Assembly: GCA_964030475.1 (NCBI GenBank)
Contig: CAXIPT010000001.1
Coordinates: forward strand, 3,736,513 to 3,800,512
DNA: 64,000 nucleotides
From: Tethya wilhelma
Lineage: Eukaryota > Porifera > Demospongiae > Tethyida > Tethyidae
Direction: 5' to 3'
This document shows positions 18,903-30,262 of this stretch, piece by piece. The stretch's first letter is position 1, and the number at the start of each line of letters is the position of its first letter. Made by a program: the position numbers and the translations under genes. A model generated the notes under the pieces. The model saw only the letters and a program-made list of their open reading frames with translations. It did not search any database and was not told the origin of the DNA.

Positions 18903-19509
18903 ATGAAGCCTAAAGAGAAGAAAGCCTCATCTCTGTTGACTAAAGCACTCAAGAGAAATCAAGACTGGGAGAACAAAGTAGGCCACTACCCTTCAGTTCT
19001 AAATAATGCACATGGTCACTGCAAACTTCTGTAATAATTTATTGGTTGTACAATTTTACTCATCCAGGATGAATTTCTTGATGTAATCTATTGGATGCGT
19101 CAGATAATGTCTATATTTATTGGATTGATATGGGGAATTATTCCATTGCAAGGCTACGTTGGAATATTATCGTGAGTTTATTGAAGTAGCTTGGTGAATA
19201 TATGGCGTGCATAATATGTTGTTGGTTTCACAGATTTCTGGCAGTAAATGTGGGAATTGTCTACTTGTATTTTTCATTCTACCAACAAGTTGACGAAGAG
19301 CAGTTTGGAGGTGCATGGGAGCTGGTCAAGGAAGGAATGATGACCTCTTCTGCTCTCTTTCTGGTACGTATAGAACTAGTTGGTCCTGTTGGATATGAAG
19401 GCCTTTAATTTGACAATATAGTGAGTACATTAATTTTATAGTTTAAGCTATACTTTTTTGGTTACAGATCACCTGGATAATATCTTATACTCTCCTTCAA
19501 TTTGGGTGA
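18903..19509 (+). CDS. RAB5IF: RAB5IF (C20orf24/OPTI) ER membrane protein
   Basis: Exons 18903-18977, 19068-19171, 19234-19363 and 19468-19509 encode 116 residues; human is about 137. Conserved landmarks are DWENKDEFLDVIYWMRQ, IGLIWGIIPLQGYVGI, FGGAWELVKEGMMTSSALF and WIISYT. It has several hydrophobic segments. In mammals this small protein associates with the TMCO1 translocon (multipass membrane protein biogenesis) and has also been linked to Rab5 and to respirasome assembly. All junctions are GT-AG. Confidence 0.93.
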
Positions 19510-19775
19510 GTACAGCATCACTGGGACCATGAACCCCACCACATAATATGCAGTCGACAGGTGCTTTTACACTCTCTGTTCTGTGTCCTCCTTTTCAACC
19601 CTTTCTTCCATTCAGACCACATACATAGTGTTCTATTTATGAAGGTGTTCTTTTCTTTGTTTATTGTGTATTATTGTAGTTATGTTTAGTTAATTGTTAT
19701 GATTCATTGTACATGCATGCATGACAATGTTACAATGAGTGAAAGAGTGACTATAGAGATGTGGAAAGGGGGAGT
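19510..19775. other. 3' intergenic gap between convergent RAB5IF and CHTF8
   Basis: Spacer with no recognisable gene; it holds the 3' ends of both transcripts. Confidence 0.6.
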
Positions 19776-20180
19776 TCATAGTTTTCTTGGAAGTGTTTTG
19801 GTGATTATTGGCTTTGGTCTGTTCTTAAATATGATGATCTTCTTGATCAGTGCAACAACATGGTACTCAGTGTTCGGGCCTGCTCCACCAACAATACCAT
19901 CTGACATTTCCATTCTGTCGTCCAACATTGGTTCATGGTCAGAGCTAGAGAGCATTGATTTCTTTTTCAAAACAGCATAAGGTTTGTCCAGATCCACAAC
20001 CTTTCCAGCCAGCAAGTGATGACCAATGATGAGATGAGGCGTGCCTTTCTTGTCAAAGTGAAGGTCACCAATGTGCATGTCATTGAAGGAGATTTGGTCC
20101 CTTGTTTCCAGCTGGCCTTGCAGTTCTATCAGCCCCCACTCTCCAGCACCAGCTGTCATTCTGACAATCAGCTGGACCAT
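19776..20180 (-). CDS. CHTF8: CHTF8 (Ctf8), subunit of the alternative clamp loader
   Basis: A single exon of 134 residues, similar to human CHTF8 (121). Diagnostic segments are the start MVQLIVR, then EWGLIELQGQLE, GDLHFDKKGTPHLIIGHHLL, DKPYAVL and KNRPKPIIT near the C-terminus. Ctf8 binds Dcc1 and Ctf18 to form the Ctf18-RFC PCNA loader used in sister-chromatid cohesion and replication checkpoint signalling. The gene is head-to-head with a SPIDR-like gene, with 159 bases between the ATGs. Confidence 0.9.
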   Translation of the reverse strand: MVQLIVRMTAGAGEWGLIELQGQLETRDQISFNDMHIGDLHFDKKGTPHLIIGHHLLAGKVVDLDKPYAVLKKKSMLSSSDHEPMLDDRMEMSDGIVGGAGPNTEYHVVALIKKIIIFKNRPKPIITKTLPRKL

Positions 20181-20339
20181 TCTCGTCGCAAGCTGCCAAG
20201 ACCTTGCACTTTCAACTTATCTAATTCAACGAATTATTGCTTCAATTTTTCACAACTGTAAAAATGCAGCTGTTCCCAAAATGGTCATTTGCAACTAACT
20301 GCTAAAAGCAAGTCTGCATTTGGTTGCAGAAAATGTAGG
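20181..20339. promoter_or_regulatory. divergent CHTF8/SPIDR-like promoter
   Basis: Short interval between two oppositely oriented initiator codons of genome-maintenance genes. No strong motif was recognised. Confidence 0.55.
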
Positions 20340-23300
20340 ATGGAAGACCTGCCTGGAGGTGGGTTCTCTCTTGTATAGACTCATAGTTATGTAACTTTCA
20401 TAACTGTAGACTTTATGGTAATGAAGAAGAGAAGGAAGAAGCCCTCCAGTGTACAGAAGATGAGGCAACATGCTCAGTCTTCCACTGAAACTGCTGGTTC
20501 AATGTCTTCCTTCATACAAAGTGCACTATTGACCACTGATAGCTACAGCACACCAGAGCATGATGCATCATCAATGCAGCTGGCTGAGGGCAGCAGCAGT
20601 GCAGAGAAGGGAAGCACTGGTAAGAAAAAAGGTTCAGGAAGTGGAACAAAGAAGACAGGTGCAAATATCAGTGCAAAGAAAAGCATACACACATCAAGAG
20701 CAAAGAAAAAACTTAAGCTTGGTGAGACAAGCTTGTTTAACTTTTTATATTGCTCTGCGATATATGTTTGTATTCTTGGTGCGTGTACAGATGTGGCAAG
20801 TAGAAACTGGGATATGTTGGTTGCAGCAAAGTGGCCAGATAACAAGGACTCTGCTCTGAATCATAGCAATGAGTCTGATATTGACAGCTACAGCGATGCT
20901 GAAGAGTTTACTTCTCCCCAACAAAAAGATGGAGAGATTGATATCCAGGACCAGACCATCACCTGTACTCCACCATCACCACTGCTGCCCTTACCCAGTG
21001 GAGGGCAGCCACCTCGATGTGGTGTGAAGAGACAAGCTGTTAGAGGATTGAAGAAGCTACAGACCTCCTCAACACCACTGTATCAGCATCACCAAGAACA
21101 GAGAGTAGGTTTGACAGAAATTATTGTTTTATGTTGTTTTTTCTTTTCTTTTCTTTTCTTTAGAGTATATCTGAAAACATTGATGATGATTTTGACTCAA
21201 GGTCGAGTGATAGTGATCATGGCTTGGTTGATCAATCTCACAGTCTCCAAGATTTCATCGTGTCAACTCTCAAAGACTCTTCATATTCTGGGCTGCCACC
21301 ACAGCCAGTGTTTAGTGCAACCGATAGCCACGCAGACATTGTCTCCCTTCCTAGTTCGCCCGAAGAAGACGACGAACCTTCCACAATGCTTAGCCTCACT
21401 GATCTAAACAGAACTAAAACAAGTGACTGGGTGAAGCAACTCCACATGGAGTCAATGGAGTCGAATGTTGTCCACGACACTACTCTCAATGAGAGTATGA
21501 AGACACCCTTTGACTCGGCCAAGAAGAGGAGAGGCCGGAGGCTGGTTGGTGGTGGACTGGCTGAACAGCTTCAGAAACTCATAAAGCGTGAGAGCTCAGA
21601 GATTACATTTTGGGAGCACAAAGCTAAGAATTTGGAGGAAAATGAAAATGATACTGGTAAATTTTTATCAAGTATTTTATGCAAATTTAACATAGTATCT
21701 ATGTGTTACGTAACTCTTGTATTTGACTAATGCTAGATTACTCCAACTGTCTGACGGTACATGTGTTGTCACTTGTCAACTGCTACTCACTGTTTGTGGC
21801 AACGTGTAGAGTTCTTCAAGGAGCTGCTCAACCACAGACACCCAACGTTGCTGCGATAGAACACTCACCTATGACTGACATCAGTGAACCATCACCTTCA
21901 CAAAGCCACACAGCACCATTGCTAACAGTGTCACAGTATCCTAGCACTCTCACCTCCAGACCAACAGCTCCAGAGAGTGATGACACTGAGAGCCGTTCAG
22001 AGATTATCAAAGGTACTACTAGAACTAGTAAACATGAAGGTGATGATAAGAATGGAACTGTCATCGTGTTTTTCTCTCAACGGAGTGCCAAGCACCTTGG
22101 ACTGTGTGTTGGAAGTCACATCAGAATACACCCTCCTTGGTGAGTCATCAGTCATCATCTTATCTATATTGATTTCTGTGTTGCATGAATCTCCAGGCAG
22201 TGTCTGCACCTTCCCACACTCTCTCAAGATGTCATCCTCTGCACTCACTTCTGTCGGTTGGTTGGCCACACCCATGTTCCCACGTCCTCCTCTCCAATCC
22301 CTTCCACCCGGAGGGCTGTGCTAGCGGGAGTCTACACCCTCCTCTCTCCTGAGAAGAGCCCTTCATTGCCGTCTTACCCACTGCTGAGAAGATCACCAAT
22401 GAAGGTAGGCCAGTGTACATGATTCCATGCTCAAATTTTAGAGAGTTTTTGTTTTATAGGGTCTTGTTCCAACTCGTCTCTTCATTGATGATGATGCTAG
22501 TGCTCCTCACAAACAGAGACCAAGTGTTGCATCAACAACACCTATAGATAGTAGAACTTCAAATGTGTCCTCTTGTGCTACTGGTATGGACCTATTCTTG
22601 CGCTATCATCACTATGGCCAGGGTGATGGTGGTGCTCTACTAGCGGCTAAAGTACCTCCTCTGTATCTCCTCCTGGGAGCTGTGGAGTGTGCTCGCGATG
22701 GACTGTTGTCTGCAGTGAGTGTGAGGGTCTTGAAGGTGTACCGGAGAAAGATGGAGTATGGAGTGGACCATGGTCCTAGTGAAGAAGACAAGTGAGTTTG
22801 GATGGATGTGTGAACTAGCTACTAATATATATACTGCTCCTTGCTTGTAGGTGGTCACTGCTTGTCTGTGATGCGTCACAAACGTTTGCAGAGCTGATTC
22901 TTCCTGACTATGAAAATGGCTCAAAGTGGTAAGACCAATTTCGTGGTAGATTAGCCATCACACAGCACTGTCCTTGTGTTCAGGTGTGATCTTGTCAGAG
23001 GTGGCGAGAATAGAGCTGTGACGTTGACAAATTTGAAGTTGACCAAGAAAACCCATCCAGGAAGGTATGGGATTGCAAGATTACTATAATGCACCACAAT
23101 AATGAATGCATGCGTTTCGTGATTTAGAAACCCAGAAGTATTCTCCCTGATACAAAGTTTAAACAGCCAGCTCTCTACTGGGAATAGTTGCAAGGTACTG
23201 TTTCCACAGTGTACCGTATAGGGCATTTTTTTCGCGGGAAGCAATTTTTGCAGATTTCATAGATTTGGAGGCAATCCTCAAAAATATAGTCTGCAAATTT

Positions 23301-25952
23301 TGCCATGTAGGACTATTGCAATGGCAAGCAAGATAATCTGTGAAAATTAAAATCTGCAAAATAAACCTACTTTTAGTAAATCTGTGGAATTTGTTTCCCT
23401 CAAAAAAGTGCCCTATACGTTACATGTTGGTTGTGTTCTGTCTTGTTGTGCACGCTCACCATAGAGCTGTGTGTTTCCCATCCTCTACAGAGCACTGACG
23501 ATGCTGACGATGTTACCACCACCCAACCCACACATCTTGCTCCACCCACTGCCTGCTACGTACTAAGGATCCAGTCTGATAGTGAGATCGTTGATTGCCA
23601 CGATTGTGATCAGCTCCCTCAGCTCACCGGACAGCCACCTCTCTTGTTAGGAGGAGCACGACCCACCCCACCTCGCATCAGTCTGCTGGCCAGGGTGGTC
23701 CACACACACATTGAGGTAATGGTCACTTGAATAATATACTTAAATGACATAGTGTATAGTACTATATAGGCTAATAGGATGAATTGCAGATGTATCAATT
23801 TTGCTTTTTGTGTGTGAAGACCCTTACCAAATAGACTTGTGCTACTGTGTCAGGTACCTCTGCTTCCAACGGAAGAGCCTCCAGTTGGTACTCTTCCTGT
23901 GTCAACCTCCTATCAATGTGGCTATTACTTGTTTGTGTTGACTCCAACCCACACTGATGATGGCTCCCAACTGCTCCGAGTGTATCTCAAGACAGGCTTC
24001 TCTGTGAGTGGGCTGGAGAGGGTGCTCATGACACCATCGACTGATGTGCTACTGAGAGATGTACGATGCAAGATACTTGAAGGTAGTTGTATTTGAGTGT
24101 ATGCACAGTGGCACCATAGGAACGTACGTATGAAGCATGTAGCATAGTGTACCTTATAATATTTGCAATTTTAAATTTGGCAATTTTAAATAGCACAAAA
24201 AAGGGTTTTCTGTGCGTTTTAATTTGTGTGATTTTCTATGCCAATATTTCCACATAATTTTATAGTATTTGGCTTGTTAAAGATACTCATGTTAAATACC
24301 AAGCATAGCATAGCATCTAGATATACCTGATTCGATACTTTTCATCTTAGCCACTCACTTAAACAATGTCATGCTATTATTGCTAATAGCATCTCATTGA
24401 TAAACCTGTCATGATGTGTATACAGAGAGCTTGCATATAAAAGTTAGTTTATGATAATTTGGAATGTTCTTCCTTCATTCTTCCTAGATGAGGACGTCCA
24501 TTATTCTATGGATGCATGCTCTTTAATCATCCCTGTCTCATGTCAGGACCCGGAAATGGTATGTAGTAAGTTATTAAGGTATGCACATGTATGACTACAA
24601 TTGTTGGGTTTTATGTAACACACCCTGATGCAATGTGCTTGGGACCCACATACTGACAAAGGTGTATATCATGGGAAAGCAAATGTTTCGAATGTACCTG
24701 AATGTGTTCGGTTCTGACATTCTGTTTGAATCCTATAGTTACACATAATGTGGATAGAGAGACTTGCATTGTTATTTGTACTATCATACCTGACATCTGG
24801 ACACATGTGTCTGTATTTGCTGCAACATTGCATGGATACAAGAAGGACTCTGCTTTTGCAGTGATTTTCGTGTCATTGGCTCATGTACACTAAACATTGG
24901 TTTCACTCACCACACCAACATTGTCGCACAAAGTTGGCTACAACAGACGAAAACAATACACAGTGGCTGTAATATATTCCACACTATAATAGTGAGTGGC
25001 AGTATATACTCCTTCCTGTAGTGCAGGATTTATTAGCACTAATTACCAACACATTGGTCAAGCAATGTACCACTAAATGGGCACTACCTTTAGAAGTTTT
25101 AGGGTGGGGCCATTCTCTCCCACTAGTCTTATTTACTGAGTGTACCTTTGAGAGTGGTCACCTTCAAAGAATGCATTTTGTAACTCACCTGGCCCTGAAT
25201 TTGTTGGGTATAGTAGGCATGTGTGCTGCTTGCATCCTGTAGTGTGGTGTACAAAAACTCTTAAGTTAGGTTTGTGAAGACTGCTATAAGACAAAGCTTC
25301 CTACTCTGACATACCATCAGAGTGTACTGCCTACCCCCAGTGCTAATTGCCTACTAATTACCCACCCCAAAGTAGGAAACTGGTATACCATAATGCGAAG
25401 CTTTGCAGTCACCTTCACACATGTCTACACACATTCCCTCTCTGTTTATGGCATGCAGTACATAAAATTATGTAATAACTTTAAATGCACATGTAGTGAC
25501 AAATGCCCTAAACAAACTGTCAACCACTTCAAAAGAGCTCCATTTCCTTTCCTCTGGTAAACACCACTAACACAGCTCCTCCTTTGTTCTTCCACCTACT
25601 GTTGCGCACCTGGACCTGAGCTGCTCTACAACCAAGGGCTCTGGTGCAACCAAACTCTTTGTTGNTCTTCAAGCCACTATCCTCCAGTTGTTGCCTGTGT
25701 CCACCACTAACATCAACCTTGTAAGTCTCTCTTTGATTGAATCAGGTTTATTTACTCTACACAACACCACTCCATCTACATGTTTGTACAATTACATCAA
25801 CAAGGCAAATAAAACATTATTAGGTACTGTTTCTCAAACATCTTTCTTTGTTTTCTTCAAACACACTCAGGGCTTTGATGTCCACTGTATTCTTAATAAG
25901 GCCATCACTCTAAAGTCATGCTATATTCTTGGAACACAAGACACCCAATCTG
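20340..25952 (+). CDS. SPIDR: SPIDR-like scaffold protein of homologous-recombination repair
   Basis: Exons: 20340-20358, 20410-20721, 20791-21104, 21164-21656, 21812-22139, 22197-22404, 22460-22791, 22851-22928, 22984-23064, 23128-23194, 23491-23715, 23854-24082, 24488-24558; tentative 3' exons 25576-25720 and 25871-25952. The first 13 exons encode 919 residues. The N-terminal half is Ser-rich and disordered. GGGLAEQLQKLIKRESSEITFWEHK and VIVFFSQRSAKHLGLCVG with IRIHPPWQ resemble human SPIDR (a partner of BLM and RAD51); this rests on memory, hence the moderate score. The join between the exon ending at 24558 and the one starting at 25576 is not in phase, so an exon is missing or mis-called. 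An N at 25665 lies in the tentative exon. The true stop codon is uncertain and may lie right of 25952. Confidence 0.72.
23212..23422. mobile_element. MITE (TACCGTATAGGGCA end) in a SPIDR-like intron
   Basis: The left end TACCGTATAGGGCATTTTTT and the right end, read in reverse as TAACGTATAGGGCACTTTTTT, form terminal inverted repeats that continue through a GAAGCAA/TTTGCAG arm. It is 211 bases and non-coding. Confidence 0.8.
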
Positions 25953-26358
25953 GTATGCAATCCTATCCACTTTGCTTACAATATGTTCCCTAATACTCCC
26001 CAGTCTTAATAATTAACCAACACTAAAACTTATTTAACCTATTCAATAAGCACTCTTTGATGCACTAGTTTGGATCATAATTTGCTCAGATCACTTGTCC
26101 ATCAGTCTTGTTGTGAGCTTGTTAGATCTCAACACATTCCCATCACTGAAGGTCAACATGCAGGAGTTTACCATGCTGAGCTGGCATTTTTGGTACACAG
26201 GATCTTTTCAGTGCTTGGAGCCCATAAGGTCACATGCATAGAATGTGTATTTTATCAAAGTACCAGCTCAGCATGATACACGCGGACTGTCGTACCTCCT
26301 CTGATAGCATGCAAGTGCACAGTGGCTTGGTTTATTAAACAAATTCATCCTAGCTCAT

Positions 26359-26400
<42 letters not shown>

Positions 26401-27867
26401 CACACTAGGACTATATATGGTGAGGTGTAAGGTGATTCTCTCCTGTGTAAAGGTATGCCCATCTTCTGGTGGACCACACGTAAAACTATATGTGCGATGT
26501 TTGGCAACCATGCTCTTTGAAGAGTAGATTTGAGGCTGTGTGTGAACTATCAGCTTACTAACTGTACACTCTTTAGCAGTGCACTACACTAAATATGTGT
26601 TCATGAGCCTGAATCCATACTGCACTGTAACATGTGAGTTACATGTGCATGGGTACATGTATGTAAAGTGAGTCTTTAGTATTATGTTAGCTTTCTCACC
26701 TGAGGATTAGGGTTGGTGTGGTGCATGCTGTAGCTGTGGTGTACACCTCTCTGCACACTGATGGCCCATATCTTATCAGTCTCATCTTTAATGCAAATGA
26801 GCTTTGTTTGTCTTTGTGTCTTTCACCAAAATATGTTAGTCAGTTAGCCTCGTTCTCAGGCCTTCCCTGGCGCATATTTTATATTTCGCGAGTTGCAAAG
26901 TTAAGCTCGCGCATATTTTTGGGGGAAGGCCTGGGTACGAGGCTATTAGTCAGTCCTACCACCAGTCACATTATTAAAAGTGCTAGTACTATGCCTGCAG
27001 CTTAGAATCCGATATAATATTATGAGGGCTAGCTGGTTTTGGTAGTGGGGGTAATCCCTCAATGGACATGAGACCATTGTAGACTACTGAGAGCCTCTTT
27101 AGTTCAAGATAGTCGGCAGATGGTTTCAAGAAAAGAGAAGGCCCGGTGTACTTAGCTAGACCTTTACTAAAAATGTACACTGAATCAAAATGTTTTCATG
27201 CAGTGAGACTTGATCCCAATAGCATTAATTACTGATGTCACTTGAGTAATAGCCTGAAGCATTTGTCCACCTCAGGTCACTGTCGCACAATAGGCAGCAC
27301 TTTTATTTCTTCTCCTAAAGCCTATATATCTCTCTTGGTAACATATTAGATTGCCTCCTAGAGGGAAGCCTGCAAGAGGCACTATCAGCGCCAACAATGT
27401 TGCCATGTCAATGCCATTACATTCCTAATTGAGATATCAAGATGAGAGAAATTGCTGAGGTATGCTTTTCAGGAGCAGCTGAGAGTTTCTTCAGACAGGG
27501 ACATACGTGTGTGGGAGCTGTCCAAGATATTTCCCAGTAGACACTGTATCAAGTCTCACTCTGATGCTTATTTGTCTGGATGTAGCTGAGGAAAGCTTAG
27601 AACACAGGCAGTTGGAGTACATTGTTAGGTATGTAGGTATATAAGGATAGTATTACATTCCTTCACTAACTTATGATAATTTGAGCCTTTTGAAGGAAAA
27701 AATGGAATCTCGTCCAACCAAGTGGTCAGTATGCAAGATAGTGTTATCTTTTTAAAAACTGTTTATTAACAAAACATGTGTTAAGCATGTAAAGCATTCC
27801 ACATGTCGTCAGTTGGACTCGTTCATCATTTGCAACTAACTCACTAACTGACTGTACTACTCTAACG
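25953..27867. other. gene-poor region after the SPIDR-like gene
   Basis: Contains a (GT)n tract at about 26357-26393, a small MITE at 26845-26945, and AT-rich unique sequence. Two overlapping open frames of about 200 bases occur at 26046-26276. One of them could be the missing terminal SPIDR exon, but the frame could not be decided. No other conserved coding was seen. Confidence 0.5.
26845..26945. mobile_element. 101-bp MITE with 9-bp target-site duplication
   Basis: The left TAGCCTCGTTCTCAGGCCTTCCC and the right end, read in reverse as TAGCCTCGTACCCAGGCCTTCCC, are inverted repeats. The element is flanked on both sides by the identical word TTAGTCAGT (26836-26844 and 26946-26954). The duplication length points to the hAT or Mutator-like class rather than Tc1/mariner. 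Confidence 0.85.
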
Positions 27868-27985
27868 TTATGAGTTGAGAGTGCCAGGAGGCACGTCAAT
27901 GTTCTGAGCTGCAAGATTATTACCGGCAGAACACTCTTTACGAGGATCTTTCTCTGTCTCAATGCTAACGGTGATACCGACATAC
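27868..27985 (-). CDS. possible orphan terminal exon
   Basis: Read on the minus strand, an AG acceptor is followed by 38 codons of compositionally protein-like sequence (beginning YVGITVSIETEKDPRKEC) and a TAA stop. No upstream exon of the same gene was found between 28 and 30 kb, and the family is not recognised. It may be part of an unseen gene or chance. Confidence 0.3.
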
Positions 27986-28092
27986 CTGGAGCATGCAACA
28001 CATAATAGTGTACTGAATATTTTAATTTTCTTCTTTTATGTTGTAAAAAAAACATTATTGTAATGAAAGTGTTATTGAAGTACTATATAAGG

Positions 28093-28096
<4 letters not shown>

Positions 28097-28126
<30 letters not shown>
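28097..28126. repeat. poly(T) tract
   Basis: About 30 T residues directly before a degraded MITE relative. Confidence 0.9.
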
Positions 28127-28128
<2 letters not shown>

Positions 28129-28137
28129 GGTGACCAC

Positions 28138-28310
28138 GACAATCTGTGAAAAAATTAAATCTGCAGAATCGTGCTTTCAGCAATCTGCAAAATTTGCTTC
28201 CCTCAAAAAATTGCCATAGTAGTTCACAGTGAAATCCACAGTTTTATTTTCAGGCATGGACTCCAAAAATCCACAAGAATTGCTTCCCTTAGAAGAAATG
28301 CCCTGTGCAG
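28138..28310. mobile_element. degraded relative of the 23212-23422 MITE
   Basis: Shares words such as AATCTGTGAAAA, AAATCTGCA, TTTGCTTCCCTCAAAAAA and GCTTCCCTTAGA with the element at 23.2 kb, in a similar inverted layout, but the ends are eroded. Confidence 0.6.
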
Positions 28311-29325
28311 TAGATACTGTTTAATGATTTTTATTGTCCTAATTATCATACAGGTGAGAGTATACTAGCAGTGGAAGAAGTGAACATTGACTTTCCAACA
28401 TGAATGGTATCCCACAGGATTTCTGAATCATGACTGCCATAAATGGCCACTGTGAACTTGACTCTCACTCAAGCAGATCACTATTGCACATACAATGTCA
28501 TGTACGATTGCCACTTGCGTCAAATTGCATTCTAGTGCACACCCAACGCAGTTCAAAGGGTATCAGTTATGTCAATTTGTCATTTCGTATGGTTTTGTTG
28601 ATGTTTTCTTTTTAGTTTTCATTTGTTAACCGGATCAAACATGATGCTCAATTTGTAGTGGTTTGTTAGCGAAACAGTCTCCCTAAGTCTATCAAAGAGC
28701 TGTGTTTTAATAACGATCAGGGGGGAGTTAAACTATGTACCCAATGAATAATTTCGTTCTTACACTTTTACAACGTTTTTATGGCTGTGGTGTGGACACT
28801 CAATAAGAGCAATTACTTGTGGTTACATGCAATTGGGATGCAATTAAATTTTGCCTATACAGTAATTTTGCATCTTAAAATGGTCACACATAAAAGAAAA
28901 ACTCTTATTTTCCAATCCTTCTGTGACCTAGCTGGGAATGCACTAGCAGGTTAAGCTAGAGTATACCTAGCTACTGTGACACTCAATGAAATCATAAAAT
29001 AATTTGGGTGGTATTTTATGTTCCCACCACGAGAAGACCTACAGAGGCGAGAACCCATGGCAACACATGCAGAGAGACACACTGCGTGGCTCTTTCTTGT
29101 TTAAGGCTGCTCTTTATAGCTAGTGGAATTCCTCTGTCAAAGACCATCATAAGATGATGTCCGACTAGCTTGAAAACTGAACCCATACGACATTCTTGTG
29201 TTTGCTCAGTTCATGTTGAACTACTAACCGTGAGCAGCGAAGCCAATTCTCTGGTGGTGTAGGGGCTGCTAGAGAGAATGTGGTGTGCACGACATCTGCG
29301 TTTGCACAATACCATTGATTTGAGC

Positions 29326-29367
<42 letters not shown>

Positions 29368-30149
29368 GTATGGTGTGCGTATGGTTACTATGGTGTACAT
29401 ATTCTAGTCTAATACCTTTGCTAATCATTTTCATTCTTGTGCCTCTACAAATTAGTGGTAATTCAAGTCATGTCAGCACCAGTACTCTTGGTCTCCAGCT
29501 GGTTCTAATTATATCTCAAACACAGCCTACCCATTTTTGACATGTTTTACACAGATCTAATTATCCTTCCTTAATTCGGGTTCTCTCCACCATCTCAGTG
29601 GATGTACTGTGGGGAGTTCCACCAAATCCACTTCAAAGGCAACTTGTACATGTGTGGGCTAATGATATAATGGGCTAACAGGAAACAAAAGGTGGCTACC
29701 AGGAATTCACCTATAGCGGAGTTACAATGACATTTTTGTGCCATTACAGGAAGGTTAGCTGTTCTATGACGTTGTGTATGATCACATGCAGTCATAACAA
29801 TAGATGTTCCACTTCAAGTCTTGGGCAATATTCAATCAGTTTTTAATATTATTATATAAATACTGATCAAAAAAATTAATATTATAATGTAGGTATATAT
29901 AATATTATAGCATAATAATTAATATAATTATTATAAATTTTAGAACCATGTATATTTTGAGTGATGCTGAAGAGTGTAAATAAAATGACAATCACAGAAA
30001 AATAATATTATGATATTCATAAATAATAAGAGGATACTTGGTTGCATAATAACATATAATGCTGAAAGTTTATCATGGATGCTTGAATTGATAACGACCA
30101 CATACACACACAACAAAAGAATAAACACATACACTTTTTGACATGTACN

Positions 30150-30232
<83 letters not shown>

Positions 30233-30262
30233 GCACACTAGCTGAGAATCATCAATGCTATG
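28311..30262. other. gene-poor region with microsatellites
   Basis: (GT)n at about 29329-29364 and a long (AC)n at 30150-30228 preceded by an N at 30149. No conserved exon was recognised on either strand. Confidence 0.6.
30149..30228. repeat. (AC)n microsatellite beside an assembly N
   Basis: About 79 bases of AC dinucleotide just after a single N. Open frames across it are repeat artefacts. Confidence 0.95.

Noticed and set aside
26046..26276. Terminal SPIDR exon
   Set aside because: Two different frames are open and neither splice junction could be fixed, so it was left out of the gene model.
28980..29120. Short minus-strand frame beginning MGSRLCRSS
   Set aside because: 35 codons, no splice or promoter support and no similarity recognised.
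29940..30238. Val-Cys repeat frames through (AC)n
   Set aside because: Microsatellite artefact next to an N.
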